Of a DNA stretch of 64,000 bases, positions 13,063 through 24,599 are shown piece after piece. Source of the stretch: Rhyzopertha dominica (taxonomy: Eukaryota; Arthropoda; Insecta; Coleoptera; Bostrichidae); the NCBI GenBank assembly GCA_025024175.1, contig QCXZ01000042.1, positions 7,581,501 to 7,645,500 of the forward strand, given 5' to 3'. Numbering within the stretch: position 1 is the first letter of the stretch; each line of letters opens with the position of its first letter. The position numbers and the translations under genes were made by a program. The notes below the pieces were generated by a model. It made no database searches, was not told where the DNA came from, and was given only the letters and a program-made list of their open reading frames with translations.

Positions 13063-13687
13063 TGCACACGTGTATTTCTTGTAATTGCACAACAGACAAC
13101 AATCAAATAGTGTACATTATATTTTGAAGCAACTGATGACACGGAAAGTGAACTTTAATACCGCGAAGGCATCACAGAGAGTATGTGATTGATCGGAATT
13201 CTGATAAAGGTATGTTAAATAATATAATCCTTGAATAGGAAATAATATTATTTACTGTTTAGCTAACGATATTCTATTAGCCTACCACTGACGTAATGAC
13301 AACTGTTTATTCATCTGTATTCTGGGTAGTCATTTGTCACTTGTCAAGCACCAACATAAGAATACTTAAATACATTTTTTAATTTTTATAGCTTGCAAAC
13401 AATTCGCTGTTTATGTTTGCGATTTATGTATCAAACATAAACATTGCTTATCACAAGGCTTAGTCGCGATTAATTCGATAAATGAACAAATGAAAAATGA
13501 CGCAAAAATGATACGAAGTTGGCAGTCTTGAATTTAAATAAAACAAATAAAATGGCGAACTTTCGACCGCAGGTGTAACGTCAAAAGTGCGCAGTTTCTT
13601 CTTGTATGCCGTTGGCATAACTCCGTTTTACGTATAGCGCTTCTTAAACTGGATTTGCCCCATTAGGGGTTGTGTAATATCAAAAAA
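13063..13687. promoter_or_regulatory. Divergent promoter of UBE2J2 (-) and PINK1 (+)
   Basis: The two start codons face away from each other across 625 bp, so both 5' UTRs and both core promoters must fit here unless there are distant non-coding exons. An AAAATGGCGAAC box near 13549 resembles the YY1-type ATGGCG element of TATA-less housekeeping promoters. No clear TATA box is visible for either gene. Confidence 0.6.
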
Positions 13688-16600
13688 ATGTCTGTAAGGG
13701 CAATTGGCGGCCGTCTGCTTAGACATGGTACGGCCTGTGTGCGACTTATATGCAGAAGAAACTTTAATTCCACCACCATTGCTGAGAAAGTAAATGCAAT
13801 CCCAACAACTTCTACAGCCCAAGCTACCAACGCTGGTAGTTCGCATATCGTACCGAGGAACTTTGCTTTGCGAAATGTTGGATTGCAATTTGGTTTGCAC
13901 GCGAGACGAATACTCATCGACAATGTCCTTAATCGAGTTACGAATAGTTTGGCCGGACAACTAAGGAAGCAGGCAGCTAAGAGGTAGCAAAATATCAAGC
14001 TATACTTAACATTCGGATTAACTTACAAATCAACTTTCAGAATCTTGTTCGGAGACTCTGGTCCATTTTTTGCTTTGGTTGGTGTTAGTCTTGCTTCAGG
14101 AACAGGCATTTTAACGAAGGAAGAGGAGCTGGAAGGAGTGTGTTGGGAAATTAGGGTAGGTAGTGAACATGAATTATTAAATTTAATGGGGGATTGAAAT
14201 TTATTCTATCCAAAAACATTAAAATTAATCATTTCCAGTATCTATATTAAATTTAATGATATCCACTTAGTTCCTTTTGATTGTGATGCTATTTTTGAAA
14301 ATCTTAATTAAATTAAAAACCCCTCGAAAAGCCCTTTACCTGATACATACAACATATAAAGTCAATTTTAAATAAGATTGTTACAAAAAATGTAGGTGAA
14401 CCAAATATACCTTACAAACTTGCTGCATATTAAATATAATAAAGTTAAAGAAGACATATTCTTTTGTAAAGTCGATAAAGGAAAAAGTCTTGTCATTTTA
14501 GACAAAAATGAGTAGCTACATTAATAAAATTACCAGATTTTTTAATGATGATTTTGTTTTAATTGAAGGTTATCAGACTATCAAATGTAATTCAAAATTA
14601 AAGGATTTCTTAGATAAATCTTAGGAATAGAACTTCAAATACATATACATTTGTTGCAAATTGTACTTGTAGAAACTACTTAATTTATGTAACATGTACA
14701 TATATTAAGTTTTATATAACTATGCTTACTGTTTTAACATAAATGCTGCATTATTCTTGTTCACTAATGACTTTAAACTCATTACATGCAATGACTTCTG
14801 TTATGCTTTAATATTCAAAGTGAACCAAGAGGAGAGACATTACTGAAAAAATATACATTATCTCTCAAAAGTTACATTATGATTTGCGAAAAACAAACTA
14901 GCTATTTTAATAGACTCACTAGCTTTTCTGTAAACAATATAATTTTAAGAGTACATAAAGCAGTATTCAATTATAGTCATTCAATAAGATATTTTTTTAT
15001 ATGTCAAGTGTCCAGAAAAATAGTGGATAAGTCATCAGGGGAAATACTTGTTTCTTGATATCTGCAGAAACATTTCTACTTTTTGGTTATTGATCATGAT
15101 AATTGATATTTATTTCATCAGCTTTATATTGTATTACACAATCTCTAAATGAACAGCTCAATCATTCATGTTTGAAAAGTATTATTGTAGATAAGCTTGT
15201 ATTACAAGTTGTTCACACTCGAGAGTAATGAACACCAATGGCAAACATTAGAACCTTTAAACTTCATTATGATATCAAGTAATGATTTAGAAATTATTTA
15301 GTTGTTTTTTGATTTAAGGATATTTTGGCTTTCACTAAGACAGACTTGTTTTAAAGTTATACCCCTAAAGATTGCTTATTTCATCACAGGAAGCTGTATC
15401 CAAAATCAAGTGGACTTTTCATGATGTCGATGTAGAAGAAAAACAGTTCGAAAACGACCCGGTGACCCTTAAAGATCTGTCACTGGGAAAACCAATCGCA
15501 AAGGGTGCAAGTGGAGCTGTATATACAGCTCAGATACAAAAATCAGAAGATCAACAGCGAAAAGAACATGATGGCTCGGGTGACTTTGAAATCATTCAAA
15601 AGTCAGACACTGAGGATCAGTATTCAATTGCCAAACACCCATTTGCAGTGAAGATGATGTTTAACTACGACATCCAGTCAAATGCCATGGCTATACTCAA
15701 GGCAATGTATAGGGAAACGGTACCAGCAAGGATGTACTACAGCAATGTTGGGGTATCTGACTGGGAAATGGAGTAAGTTTGTTTTGGATTTGTCGTAATC
15801 ATCTATTAATAGTATGTGTTTTAAGAAAATATCTTGCCCATGTGTTTGCCAAAATTCTAGTGACGTATGAATAGGATAATAAATTTAATTTGGCAGAGCT
15901 GGAGTCCTGTTTTATTTTGTGACTGTTTAGCATCAATTGGCACAACTGTAAACCTACTTTTGCTTTCCAGATTTGTGTTTGTTGGTATTTATACACTGGA
16001 ATTTATTGGCCTTCTTTATTTGAGAATAATAAGTTTTATTACTGAAAATTTGTTTGACCTTTTTATGTTGTAATTATCTTATATACATCATTTTTTATAA
16101 TTCTAAATTTAATAAAAATTAACATTTTCTGTTAACCTGTAAGTGCAATGAGTATACTTATCATGTGTCATTGTAATAATAGAGCGCTTGGAGATTGAGG
16201 CTATTCCTGCATATTATATTTTATTTTTATATATATGTTAGAAAATTTATACACTAATGAATGAAATAGAAATTATTATACAGGGTGTTCCATAATGGTA
16301 TTATTTTAGGGAGATTTTGATATTGAGTTTTACCTGTGATATATTTGAATGTCAAAATGAGTGAAAAATTTAGATTTAATTTTTTTGCACAAAAAAGGAT
16401 ACTGTTAGAACTTCGGATTTTAATACCCATAATTATTATTATTATTATTATATTATAGCAACTTCCTTATAGCATGTACCAAAATACATCTCCTACTTTA
16501 GACATTTTCAAGAAAATAAATCTAGAGTATTCATCCATTTTGAAACTTGAACATCTTTATATCTTTCATTTTTTGATACAATGTTTTTTATTGCATTCAT

Positions 16601-19600
16601 TATCAGATGATGAAGTATTATGATATATTATTTCAATTTTATTTAGCCTTACTGAGAAAAAGAAACATCTGCCTCCTCATCCTAATGTGGTCGCCATGTT
16701 CTCAGTTTTCACAGACTATGTAACTGAGTTACAAGATGCTGTGAAATTATATCCTGCAGCACTACCAGCTCGTATACACCCCGATGGAGAAGGGAGGAAC
16801 ATGTCCCTGTTTCTTTTAATGAAAAGGTTTGTGTTTTTGTTATCAAAATGCTCTTGTTTATCAAGTAAAATTATAAATTGTCAGTTAGTAATTACTGATC
16901 ATTATTTGTTGCTTACAAGTGAATAGCTTGAAGGCTATTATGACTAATAATACCTGAAATAGATAATGTGTCATATAATTGGAAATAAAAATAATGGGTA
17001 AACAAATTAAATTTCTAACACATCAAACCATATCATCACAAAATGAATAAACTGTAAATGTTATAGAATTGTACAGTTATTGACCATTGATTTATAGATA
17101 TTATTTAAATATAATGGGGTTTTCTAAATAGGAATAAAACTCTTTTTATCTCATGCCAAGCTTTGAGAGATTTTTTTCCTTCTTCTGGGCCTATAATGTT
17201 TTATTAAACAACAACAAATAGAGCTCAAAAACTGATAATAATGTGAAATCTAGATATGAAGAGAAATTTGGATTGTGCAAGCCTGAAATTAAGTACACAA
17301 AAATGGTTTAAAATGGAGGAGATAGTTATAAATTTTACAAAGGTTATGAATATCGCTTATTTTATTATTACTATGAATTTGTCTATTAATATAAGCCATT
17401 TCTAAAAAAAGATGTTTCTTTAAATTTATTTTTTTATCCAAAACTGTAAAATCATTAAAGTTAAATTTGTGTTCAAGCTCAAAACAATGATTAAATATTA
17501 CAAGAGTTATTTTATTATTTTTAATATCACTTTTGTGTTCTTTAACAGTTTTGGAAAAAGAAATGAATTTAAAGAAACGTCTTTTTTAGAAAGTGCTCAT
17601 ATTAATAGACAAATTCATGGTATTAATAAAAGAAGCATTATTCATAATGTTTCTAAAATTTATACCTATCTCCTCCATTTTGAACCATTTTTGTGAACAT
17701 AACTTTCTACTTGCACCCTCCAAATTTCTTGTCATATCTAGATTTCATATTATTGTAAGTTTTTTAATTTTGAAAGAAATGTTAATATTTGTCAAGGTTG
17801 TTTATAATTATTAATAGTTTGTAGTATTTGAAATTAGCTACAATAATTATTAGTGTTATTTATACCAATTTAAAACTGCTGTTTCACTTGGGTTAATTCC
17901 ATTTCTATTGTAAGTATTTTTCTTATTGTTTGTTGTGCTCTATTTGTAGTTGTTTAATAATATACTATAGCCCCAGAAGGAGGAAAGAAAATCTCCAAAA
18001 GCATGAGATAAAAGGAGTTTTATTCCAATTTAAAAGACTGCAACCCATTATATTTAAATAATAATCTGTAAATGTTATCTTTGTTATTGTAAATGTTCAA
18101 TTGCATTGTAGGTACCACTGCAGTTTACAAAGTTATCTAGAAACCACCAAACCATCAATTCGAACCTCCCTCCTCTTGTTAACTCAACTTCTCGAGGGTA
18201 TATCGCATCTAGTGGCCCACGAAATTGCTCATCGTGACCTCAAATCCGACAACCTACTCCTAGATCTGTCGGAACCTGATGCCCCCATTCTAGTCATAAC
18301 CGATTTCGGCTGTTGTCTAGCTGATCGTGTTCACGGACTGTACCTTCCGTACACGAGCCATGAAATCGACAGGGGAGGAAATGCCGCCTTGATGGCACCA
18401 GAGATAATCAATCAAATACCTGGAACGTTCAGCGTCCTGAATTACACCAAGGCGGATTTGTGGGCTGCCGGAACAATCGCTTATGAAATTTTTGGATGTA
18501 AGAATCCGTTCTACGACGATCCGAATTCGAAGAAGTTGCGTAACGTGAGTTATAAGGAGGAAGAGTTACCGGAGCTTCCTGAGGAAGTGCCGACGGTTGT
18601 CAAGGCGTTGGTTAGGAATCTTTTGAGGCGCAGCACAAGTAGGGTAAGTTTGAAGGGGAAGGTTCTTGAGAATGGGGAGTTGAAGGGTTGAGTTTGTAGC
18701 GTTTGGATGCTGATACAGCTGCTACCATCTGTCAGCTGATTCTGTGGGCTCCCAGTTCGTGGTTGAGGGTGGAGAATACAAAATATCCTTCAAGTACAGA
18801 GGTAAGTTTCGCAAATATAAAAATATAATGAAGGGGAGAAAATACCACTCTTACTTCATTTCACTGACCTAAAACTTAAACTAAATAAATGCCGACTGTA
18901 TTAGTTTGACCTAAGTCAAAAAAATACATACTCTGGGGAAACAGAAATTAATTAATTCCACAACCCATGTGTGGGAAAATTTTTTTTTATTTGCTCAGTA
19001 ACTTTAAAATGCTCGAAAACGTCCAAAAACAAAATTTGATCAAAAAAATTTCTTGTCTGTATGTATGTCGCTCTGTGTGGGGATGCGATACCTTTCGAAA
19101 TACTTCACATATCAACTTGAAATTTGGCATACATATAAATCTCAACTACCCAAAGTGACCTATTGTTTTTGGGGTAAGTAGGGTATAGTGAGAGGGGTGA
19201 AATTGGGGGTACTACCCATTTTGGCAAATTGTAAATTTTTTTCTTTTAATATATGATTATATGTTAGTAGTACCCTTGTGTATACATATTATAGTGTGCT
19301 CACCTACATTGCGAAAAAACGGACAGATTTTGGGGGCGAAATGCGAGTGTTTCTGNGGGCAAACGTTTGANGGCGCTGTAACGAATTTGTAAAATAGAAG
19401 TAATTGACGTTACCGGCATTTTGAGTACCCCTCATGTCCCCTACTTTAAAACCATTCCTTTGCCGATGTTGCCAAGTGATGCTATATTTATGCGAGTGCA
19501 GAATACGAGTTTCAATCATAAATAGTATATCCATATAAATTTGTATTATAATACGTATTAAAAGCAAAATCTTATGTTTTATGCAGCCATACTGTCTTAC

Positions 19601-22600
19601 AAATCGTTTTTTTAGTTTGTATAATGAACATGTAATCTCCGTAAATGTTCGTGTACTTATATGCAAAATACAAACTGCCAACATAGCTTTCTAAGAGTAA
19701 CGCCTACGCCTATCGTAGGATATCCCATTAAGAGGGGCATTTACTTGGAGCGATCGGGCAGAAATGTAAATTATGCAACCCATATTACCAGCGGGACATG
19801 GGACGTAAGAGGGTAGCCGATAGGTTGACATCGCGCAAAGATCGTACGAGCAACAGACGGGCTAAACTAATATTCGGAAAATTGTTGACTGTAGGGTGTG
19901 CGTAAAAAAGTAAGCATGATATTAGTAATTTACTATGATATTATACCAGGTTATTCAAAATATGGAATAACCCATTTATTTCTGTAAATATGAACTATAT
20001 AACATTTCATTCTAACTGCATGATTTCTGTAGGAACTTTTATAACAATTTTCCTTCCGTCTCCCCATTGCTTCGGCAGACAGTAAATTAATGTGAAAGAG
20101 CTTTTAACATTAAACTTGTCCCGTGTAATTACTAATTAGACATACAATCTTAGAAATCCAGTCATATCGGAATAGATCGTATACCGCTCGATCATTCCCG
20201 ACAGGATTGTATCTTAGCCTCACTGTTCAGTGGATACCACGCGACGGACCTGGTGGGGATGGGCATTCGCATTCTGCTCTCGTGACGGACTCGTGCAAAA
20301 GGGTTTGCGGTTTTAGATATTTTGAATGTTTTTACTCATTTATCGTGCTCGTGTTTTTGGTAGTGTACAAAGAAATATGAAGCTACAACGTGGAGTTCGA
20401 ATTTTTCGTTTATGTGCCTTAGTTTTCGAGAAATAGCTCGCCAAAAATACGCATTTTTAAGCAAAATATAACAACAAATATTTACATTACTGTACCAAAT
20501 TCAGAAAAAACTCGAACTCTACGTTGTAGCTACATCTTTTGTCATTGCCATGTCGAAATTTCACTTCGAAAAAGTTTCGAATAACTCGGTAAAATGTAAA
20601 ACGGTAGGTGCTTAAAATGACCCGATTCGCTCTAGGTAAACGCCCCTCTTAAAAGATGAACTCTGTTTTTTATAAATGCTTGGGTTATTCCTCGTACGAT
20701 TTATTGACTACCTATTTATAAGTACTTTGTCTAACAGGCAAAAGAAATCAGATCATTCAATATTACGTTTACTGTCCCGCAGCAGTTGAAATCTCAGATA
20801 TATGTTTTATTATAACCAGACGGTCCGTGCGATAATACTTCGAAAAACAATCGAACGAGCAATAAAACAGTCTTGCAAGCCTTGACAAACGAGGCTTCTG
20901 AAGATAAGTCGTGTGAGGGTAGGTCAGGCTACAATGTTTGTTATTTCATCGACTAATGTAGTAAATGAGATACGGTTTCGGACACCTAATGTAACATAAT
21001 AAGAGATGTGCTGTGGTAACTTTAATAGGATCAATAAGAACTTATGTTCAAAAACTTGAAGATAATTGGGTAAAGAGACAAATAATAAGAATAAATGGAC
21101 CTGTTCTTAATGCGTTGTAACCAAATACGTCTTTAAATTCTATTTCCAAATTAAATTTTTGCAAAACCAGCCAGCATTTCAACCTCACCGCTGAACTCTT
21201 CAGTGGCTTAACAACTATAACTAATCAAACAAATATGGGAAAGAATTTGTTTATATTACATATTCGGCTATTCTCTTGCGTTAAGTGGGTTATTTCGAGG
21301 CGTAAAAGATCTGTGTTTAGCAGGTGGTTTAAAATGCGTTTCATATAGATAAATAGCCTCTAAGGGGATCCAGTTCGACACGTGTTAACAGTTTTATATT
21401 TTTGATGTTGGTTATGATAAATCCGGGATCTGCTGCTTCCATATTATGCAGTTCTAGTGGTGACTTTTCTCTGTCTCTATTGTTTACGTGATGAATATTA
21501 TAGCCTTGGAATCTAAAGCTGGGTCCACATTATGAAAAAATTTGTGTTGTGTGCCATTCGTAAGCGCTCGGCCCGTGCGTCAAAAAAGCAGTACCTTCAG
21601 AGATTTGCAGCTGATTTTAGACTTTGGGAAATACTGCTATCCCAATCGATTGCTTTTCTGTGATACAGTGGTTTGTTCTAGAAGTCTTAATTTTTTTTTT
21701 GATTTTCTGGTTATTCTGTTTTGATATCAAATTATACAGGACAATGAACGTCGCACATCTTCTTTGGACCAGTTACACTAACAGTAATTCAGAGAATTCA
21801 AACATCTGACATGAAGACCTTATGCCCTGATGTCAACAGCAAGAACATATCCATTGTGCTTGGTATATGTGTTTTGCAGCAAATCTTGTTTTCATTTTTG
21901 AAGCGTCTACGTAGCATTTATATTTTAGCGCAAATTCCTTTTAATGTTCGTCAAAAAAAACCACCAACCGACGGATAGCGTGCATCGTGCGCGGCAGATA
22001 TTTTTATGTTGATTTTTATGTGCCGCATACGTACGCACTACATTATTAAAATACATTTTTGCCGCGCACAATGCACAATGCAAATTTTTACTAATGTGGA
22101 CCCGGCTTAATACTTAGGCAGCTATATTGTGTTTGGCCTGTGTACTCTTTTCATATGGGAGCATTTAATATCATAAATTCCATATTAGTTTAACACGTCT
22201 TCTTTATCCTAAATGTTACCTAATAGGATTGTTAATATACAGATAGATAGTAATCTTCAATACATTCAATACAAATTAAAGTTAAAAAAATCCCTTAATA
22301 TTAAAAAGCTATGCTTTACCAAAAATTCATAATCTACGAAATGAATATCAAAATAGGTATAGTCGCAAATGTAAACGCTCCTACCTAATTAGCCAAATGA
22401 AACAGTTTTTTAATATACAGATTTTATTAATAGCCATTACGTATCGGAACTTTGCAATTTGCATGCCATGATGTGCGAAATCGCGAAAGTCGAAAATGCT
22501 CATTTTTCGATGGCTCGTGCAGGTGCACGTATATCGTATATCAATCACGCTGTTATTAGAAGTTGTTTGATCCCCCGCGTTCCCTCAACCGTGCCCCATA

Positions 22601-23464
22601 GTCCTGGTCGTGTAATGCAGACGTTTGATGGAAGGGGTACAGTCTGATATTCCCCTTTAACGAAATTCAAAGCTCCGATTTACCGCATTTAATACCATGT
22701 AGCAGTTCCGATGTTTACCGCTACGTACCGCCACCATACAGAGGTAAATGAGCAAAATAGGTGTCCGCGATAAATCCCATAAGGTGAGCACACTATAATA
22801 TGTATACACAAGGGTAGTACAATTGTGAGTATTATTTGTCCCTATAAATTTTCGGTGCAGCAAACTGTTTAGAAAATATTAGCACTCTTGCATTAAAAAA
22901 ATAAAGGCAATCTACTTATTCATTAACTTGGGTTTTATGACTGGAAATATTAGGTATACAAAGTTTATAAAAACAAGAAAATTATTGAAATCATAAATTT
23001 TGTGTAAAAAAGACATAAATATATATAAATTTCAGTTATAAAACAGTTAATAATCAGATTTCTTTATTAGATTTATTGATTTTACATAACTTTCTTATTA
23101 TTAAGGAATTTTTAATAATGCACTGCTAAACAATGGATGGTTAAATAAACATACAATTTATTCTGTTTTTGAAACTTAAGCCAACATTCACTCAAAACTT
23201 GATTATATATCAGAATATATTTTTTTTCAGATTCTGCAGTGGTTGCTTACCATGACAACGAAAGTCCTCTGTGAAGCCAGGCTTAGCAACAAAGCTCCTG
23301 TATCTCCTGCAGACACCATTAATTCCAACCAATTTAATGGTGACTTGAGTTTTAAAAAGGGTCGTAGAACTTATCCAGAGTATTTATTGATATGTAGTTT
23401 CCTAACAAGAACTAAATTGTCTACAATACGGTCTGCACTTAACTGGATTCACAATAATCAGTAG
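13688..23464 (+). CDS. Pink1: PINK1, mitochondrial Ser/Thr kinase
   Basis: PINK1 is imported into or held on mitochondria and phosphorylates ubiquitin and Parkin to start mitophagy. Seven exons give 613 aa: 13688-13983, 14041-14155, 15390-15772, 16647-16826, 18112-18643, 18700-18801 and 23231-23464 (TAG). All phases join. The ATG at 13688 begins an Arg-rich targeting peptide ([20 protein letters not shown]). A hydrophobic segment follows at about 106-125 ([17 protein letters not shown]), then [18 protein letters not shown]. Kinase landmarks: Gly loop [13 protein letters not shown] (170-182), Lys225 in [14 protein letters not shown] with Asp367, DFG at 389-391 followed by CC, and the insert [17 protein letters not shown]. 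The C-terminal extension ends with [18 protein letters not shown]. The length is like human PINK1 (581 aa). Intron 6 (4.4 kb) and intron 4 (1.3 kb) are loaded with transposons. Confidence 0.96.
14440..14650 (+). pseudogene. Penelope-like element reverse transcriptase fragment
   Basis: In PINK1 intron 2 the + strand reads [18 protein letters not shown], then after a frameshift [19 protein letters not shown]. The KxDKGxxxVILDKxxYI pattern followed by a short 'F..DD.F..I' block is typical of the region N-terminal to the reverse transcriptase in Penelope-like elements. The copy is broken by stops and a frameshift, and no rest of the element is recognisable around it. Confidence 0.5.
17090..18075. 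mobile_element. Large foldback element in PINK1 intron 4
   Basis: The left arm, about 17090-17450, is the imperfect reverse complement of about 17530-18075. Matching landmarks are ATTATTTAAATATAATGGG at the outer ends, ATAAAACTC..TTTTATCTCATGC, ATTAAACAACNACAAATAGAGC, TGAAATCTAGATATGA, and AAAATGGAGGAGATAG. The right arm carries an extra stretch, so the arms are of unequal length. The loop, about 80 bp, lies near 17450-17530. Nothing is coded. The right end is about 40 bp from the acceptor of PINK1 exon 5, so the PINK1 pre-mRNA should be able to form a hairpin of several hundred base pairs here. Confidence 0.75.
19728..20652. mobile_element. TTAA-flanked inverted-repeat element (about 925 bp)
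   Basis: The left end TTAAGAGGGGCATTTACTTG and right end (reverse complement TTAAGAGGGGCGTTTACCTA) match over about 32 bp with three differences and one gap. TTAA sits at both borders, as expected for piggyBac-type or Kolobok-type targets, although TTAA could also be part of the repeat. A second, internal inverted pair lies at about 20378-20410 (GAAGCTACAACGTGGAGTTC) and 20508-20540. No transposase frame is present. Confidence 0.65.
21516..22109. mobile_element. Short inverted-repeat element with GGGTCCACATTA ends
   Basis: The left end AAAGCTGGGTCCACATTA near 21517 pairs with TAATGTGGACCCGGCTT near 22092-22108, one mismatch in the core. The interior is non-coding and has repeated CGTGC/GCGCGGC blocks near its right side. 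It sits inside the 3.54-kb element. Target duplication not resolved. Confidence 0.55.
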
Positions 23465-24230
23465 AATTCATGAAAATATTTGAAACCTTTCCTTCCTATT
23501 TGTTAATTAACATTGTTTTGAAATTACTATGTAAATGTTCCATATGTACCTTTTTATGTTTTAATTCTGGTTATTACAGAATTTTTTGGTTCTTAAGTTC
23601 ATAATGGAGTACTACTTGTAAGGGTGTTAGAGTAACACATAAGGTTATAGAGTTTAAACACCTGTTAATCTCCTTATTACATGTATATATTCATTAATAG
23701 TTATTTATATTGGTCCTTTTATGCGTATCATTTATTCCCTTACGTGCAAGGTGAAGCCTCCACTAGTCAATAGATAAAAAAGGGTAAGTTCTTTCCTTTT
23801 GCAAACAGAAAATTCATCATGTTTTTCTGCAGTGTTATGATTTTTGTCAGAAAAATAAGGACAAAATTTGTACTATAAAAATAGCTTCAGCTGATTGTAC
23901 CAGTTGTATGCTAGTTTATATCAGATTTACAATGAATGTAAAAAACTTGCAGAAATACTTTAGTTCATCAGTTACTGTTCTTTATGCAGCTGTCTTTTAA
24001 TGACAAATTAAATCTCATTGGGCATTACACATGAAGCTGGCACCCCAAAAATGTGAGTTTTTGTTCGAGTATGTCCTACATCTAAAAGGTTTAAAACATA
24101 AATACATAATTTTTTGTGGAACGTTTAGCAATGGGTCTGTGAAAAATTGGCGGGAATTGAACTGTGGCGAATTTTGAACACCACTACTTCGTTTAATAAA
24201 GAGGCCCCAGAGGCAATAAATTTGACAGTA
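23465..24230. other. PINK1 3' UTR and spacer
   Basis: The stretch after the PINK1 stop should hold its 3' UTR. I see no gene in it. It ends where the ribozyme-associated repeat begins. Confidence 0.5.
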
Positions 24231-24515
24231 AAAATGCATGTCTATATGCTATGCTGTCTGCACTGGTACCAACTATAGATAGATCTGTGTGTATACTAAA
24301 GGCTTGGTATGTTAGTAAAAAAATAGTTGGCAATGCCATCTGTCGGCAATGAACTGACATGATAACTAAGCCACGTAGTTTCCTAAACAGGTACTACTTC
24401 CAAGCCTTTGGCATATAGACAAAATCAGATCTATACCATGCTGTCTGCATTATTAGACCTAAACAACACTGATGAGCTGTAATGACTGTGAAATAGATCT
24501 ATCTTTAGCCATAGC
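24231..24515. repeat. Decayed hammerhead-bearing repeat, two rearranged pieces
   Basis: The piece 24231-24287 (AAAATGCATGTCTAT.. then GCTGTCTGCACTGG..) is a direct match to 57963-58017, next to the intact ribozyme. The piece 24427-24515 carries CTGATGA (24469-24475), a poorly pairing stem II (GCTGT/ACTGT), GAAA (24490-24493) and TAGATCTATC on the + strand. Its stem I no longer pairs. Between the pieces, 24294-24415 is a small unit with AAAGGCTTGG ends in inverted orientation, probably an inserted MITE. I judge the ribozyme here to be dead. Confidence 0.6.
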
Positions 24516-24599
24516 AACCTGCTGTCAGGTTGATGTGTCAGGCCCTGCTACAATTATCTAAATGGTATGTTAAGATGGTACGAACCAGGACATAAATAT

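Larger units (their letters stand above)
19274..22813. mobile_element. 3.54-kb DNA transposon with perfect 32-bp terminal inverted repeats
   Basis: The left end begins CCTTGTGTATACATATTATA and continues GTGTGCTCACCT (19274-19305). The right end, 22782-22813, is its exact reverse complement. Immediately outside, GTAGTAC occurs on both sides (19267-19273 and 22814-22820), a 7-bp target-site duplication. The interior has no open frame that I recognise as a transposase; the longest, 19304-19684 on the - strand, has Ns and no known motif. It is therefore probably non-autonomous. Two further inverted-repeat elements lie inside it. The superfamily cannot be named from the ends alone; a 7-bp duplication would suit P-like or Dada-like elements. 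Confidence 0.85.
18965..22885 (-). repeat. Old dispersed repeat, split by a later insertion
   Basis: The two halves (18965-19273 and 22814-22885) together correspond, in reverse orientation, to 9130-9480. The break falls inside the tract that reads ATACTAC at about 9195 in the uninterrupted copy. This gives the insertion a pre-integration reference within the same window. Confidence 0.65.

Noticed and set aside
13129..13150. CTGATGACACGGAAA as a hammerhead core
   Set aside because: The gap between core words cannot form stem II, and no stem I pairing is present.
13628..13998. Antisense open frames over PINK1 exon 1
   Set aside because: Shadows of the PINK1 coding frame; no own signatures.
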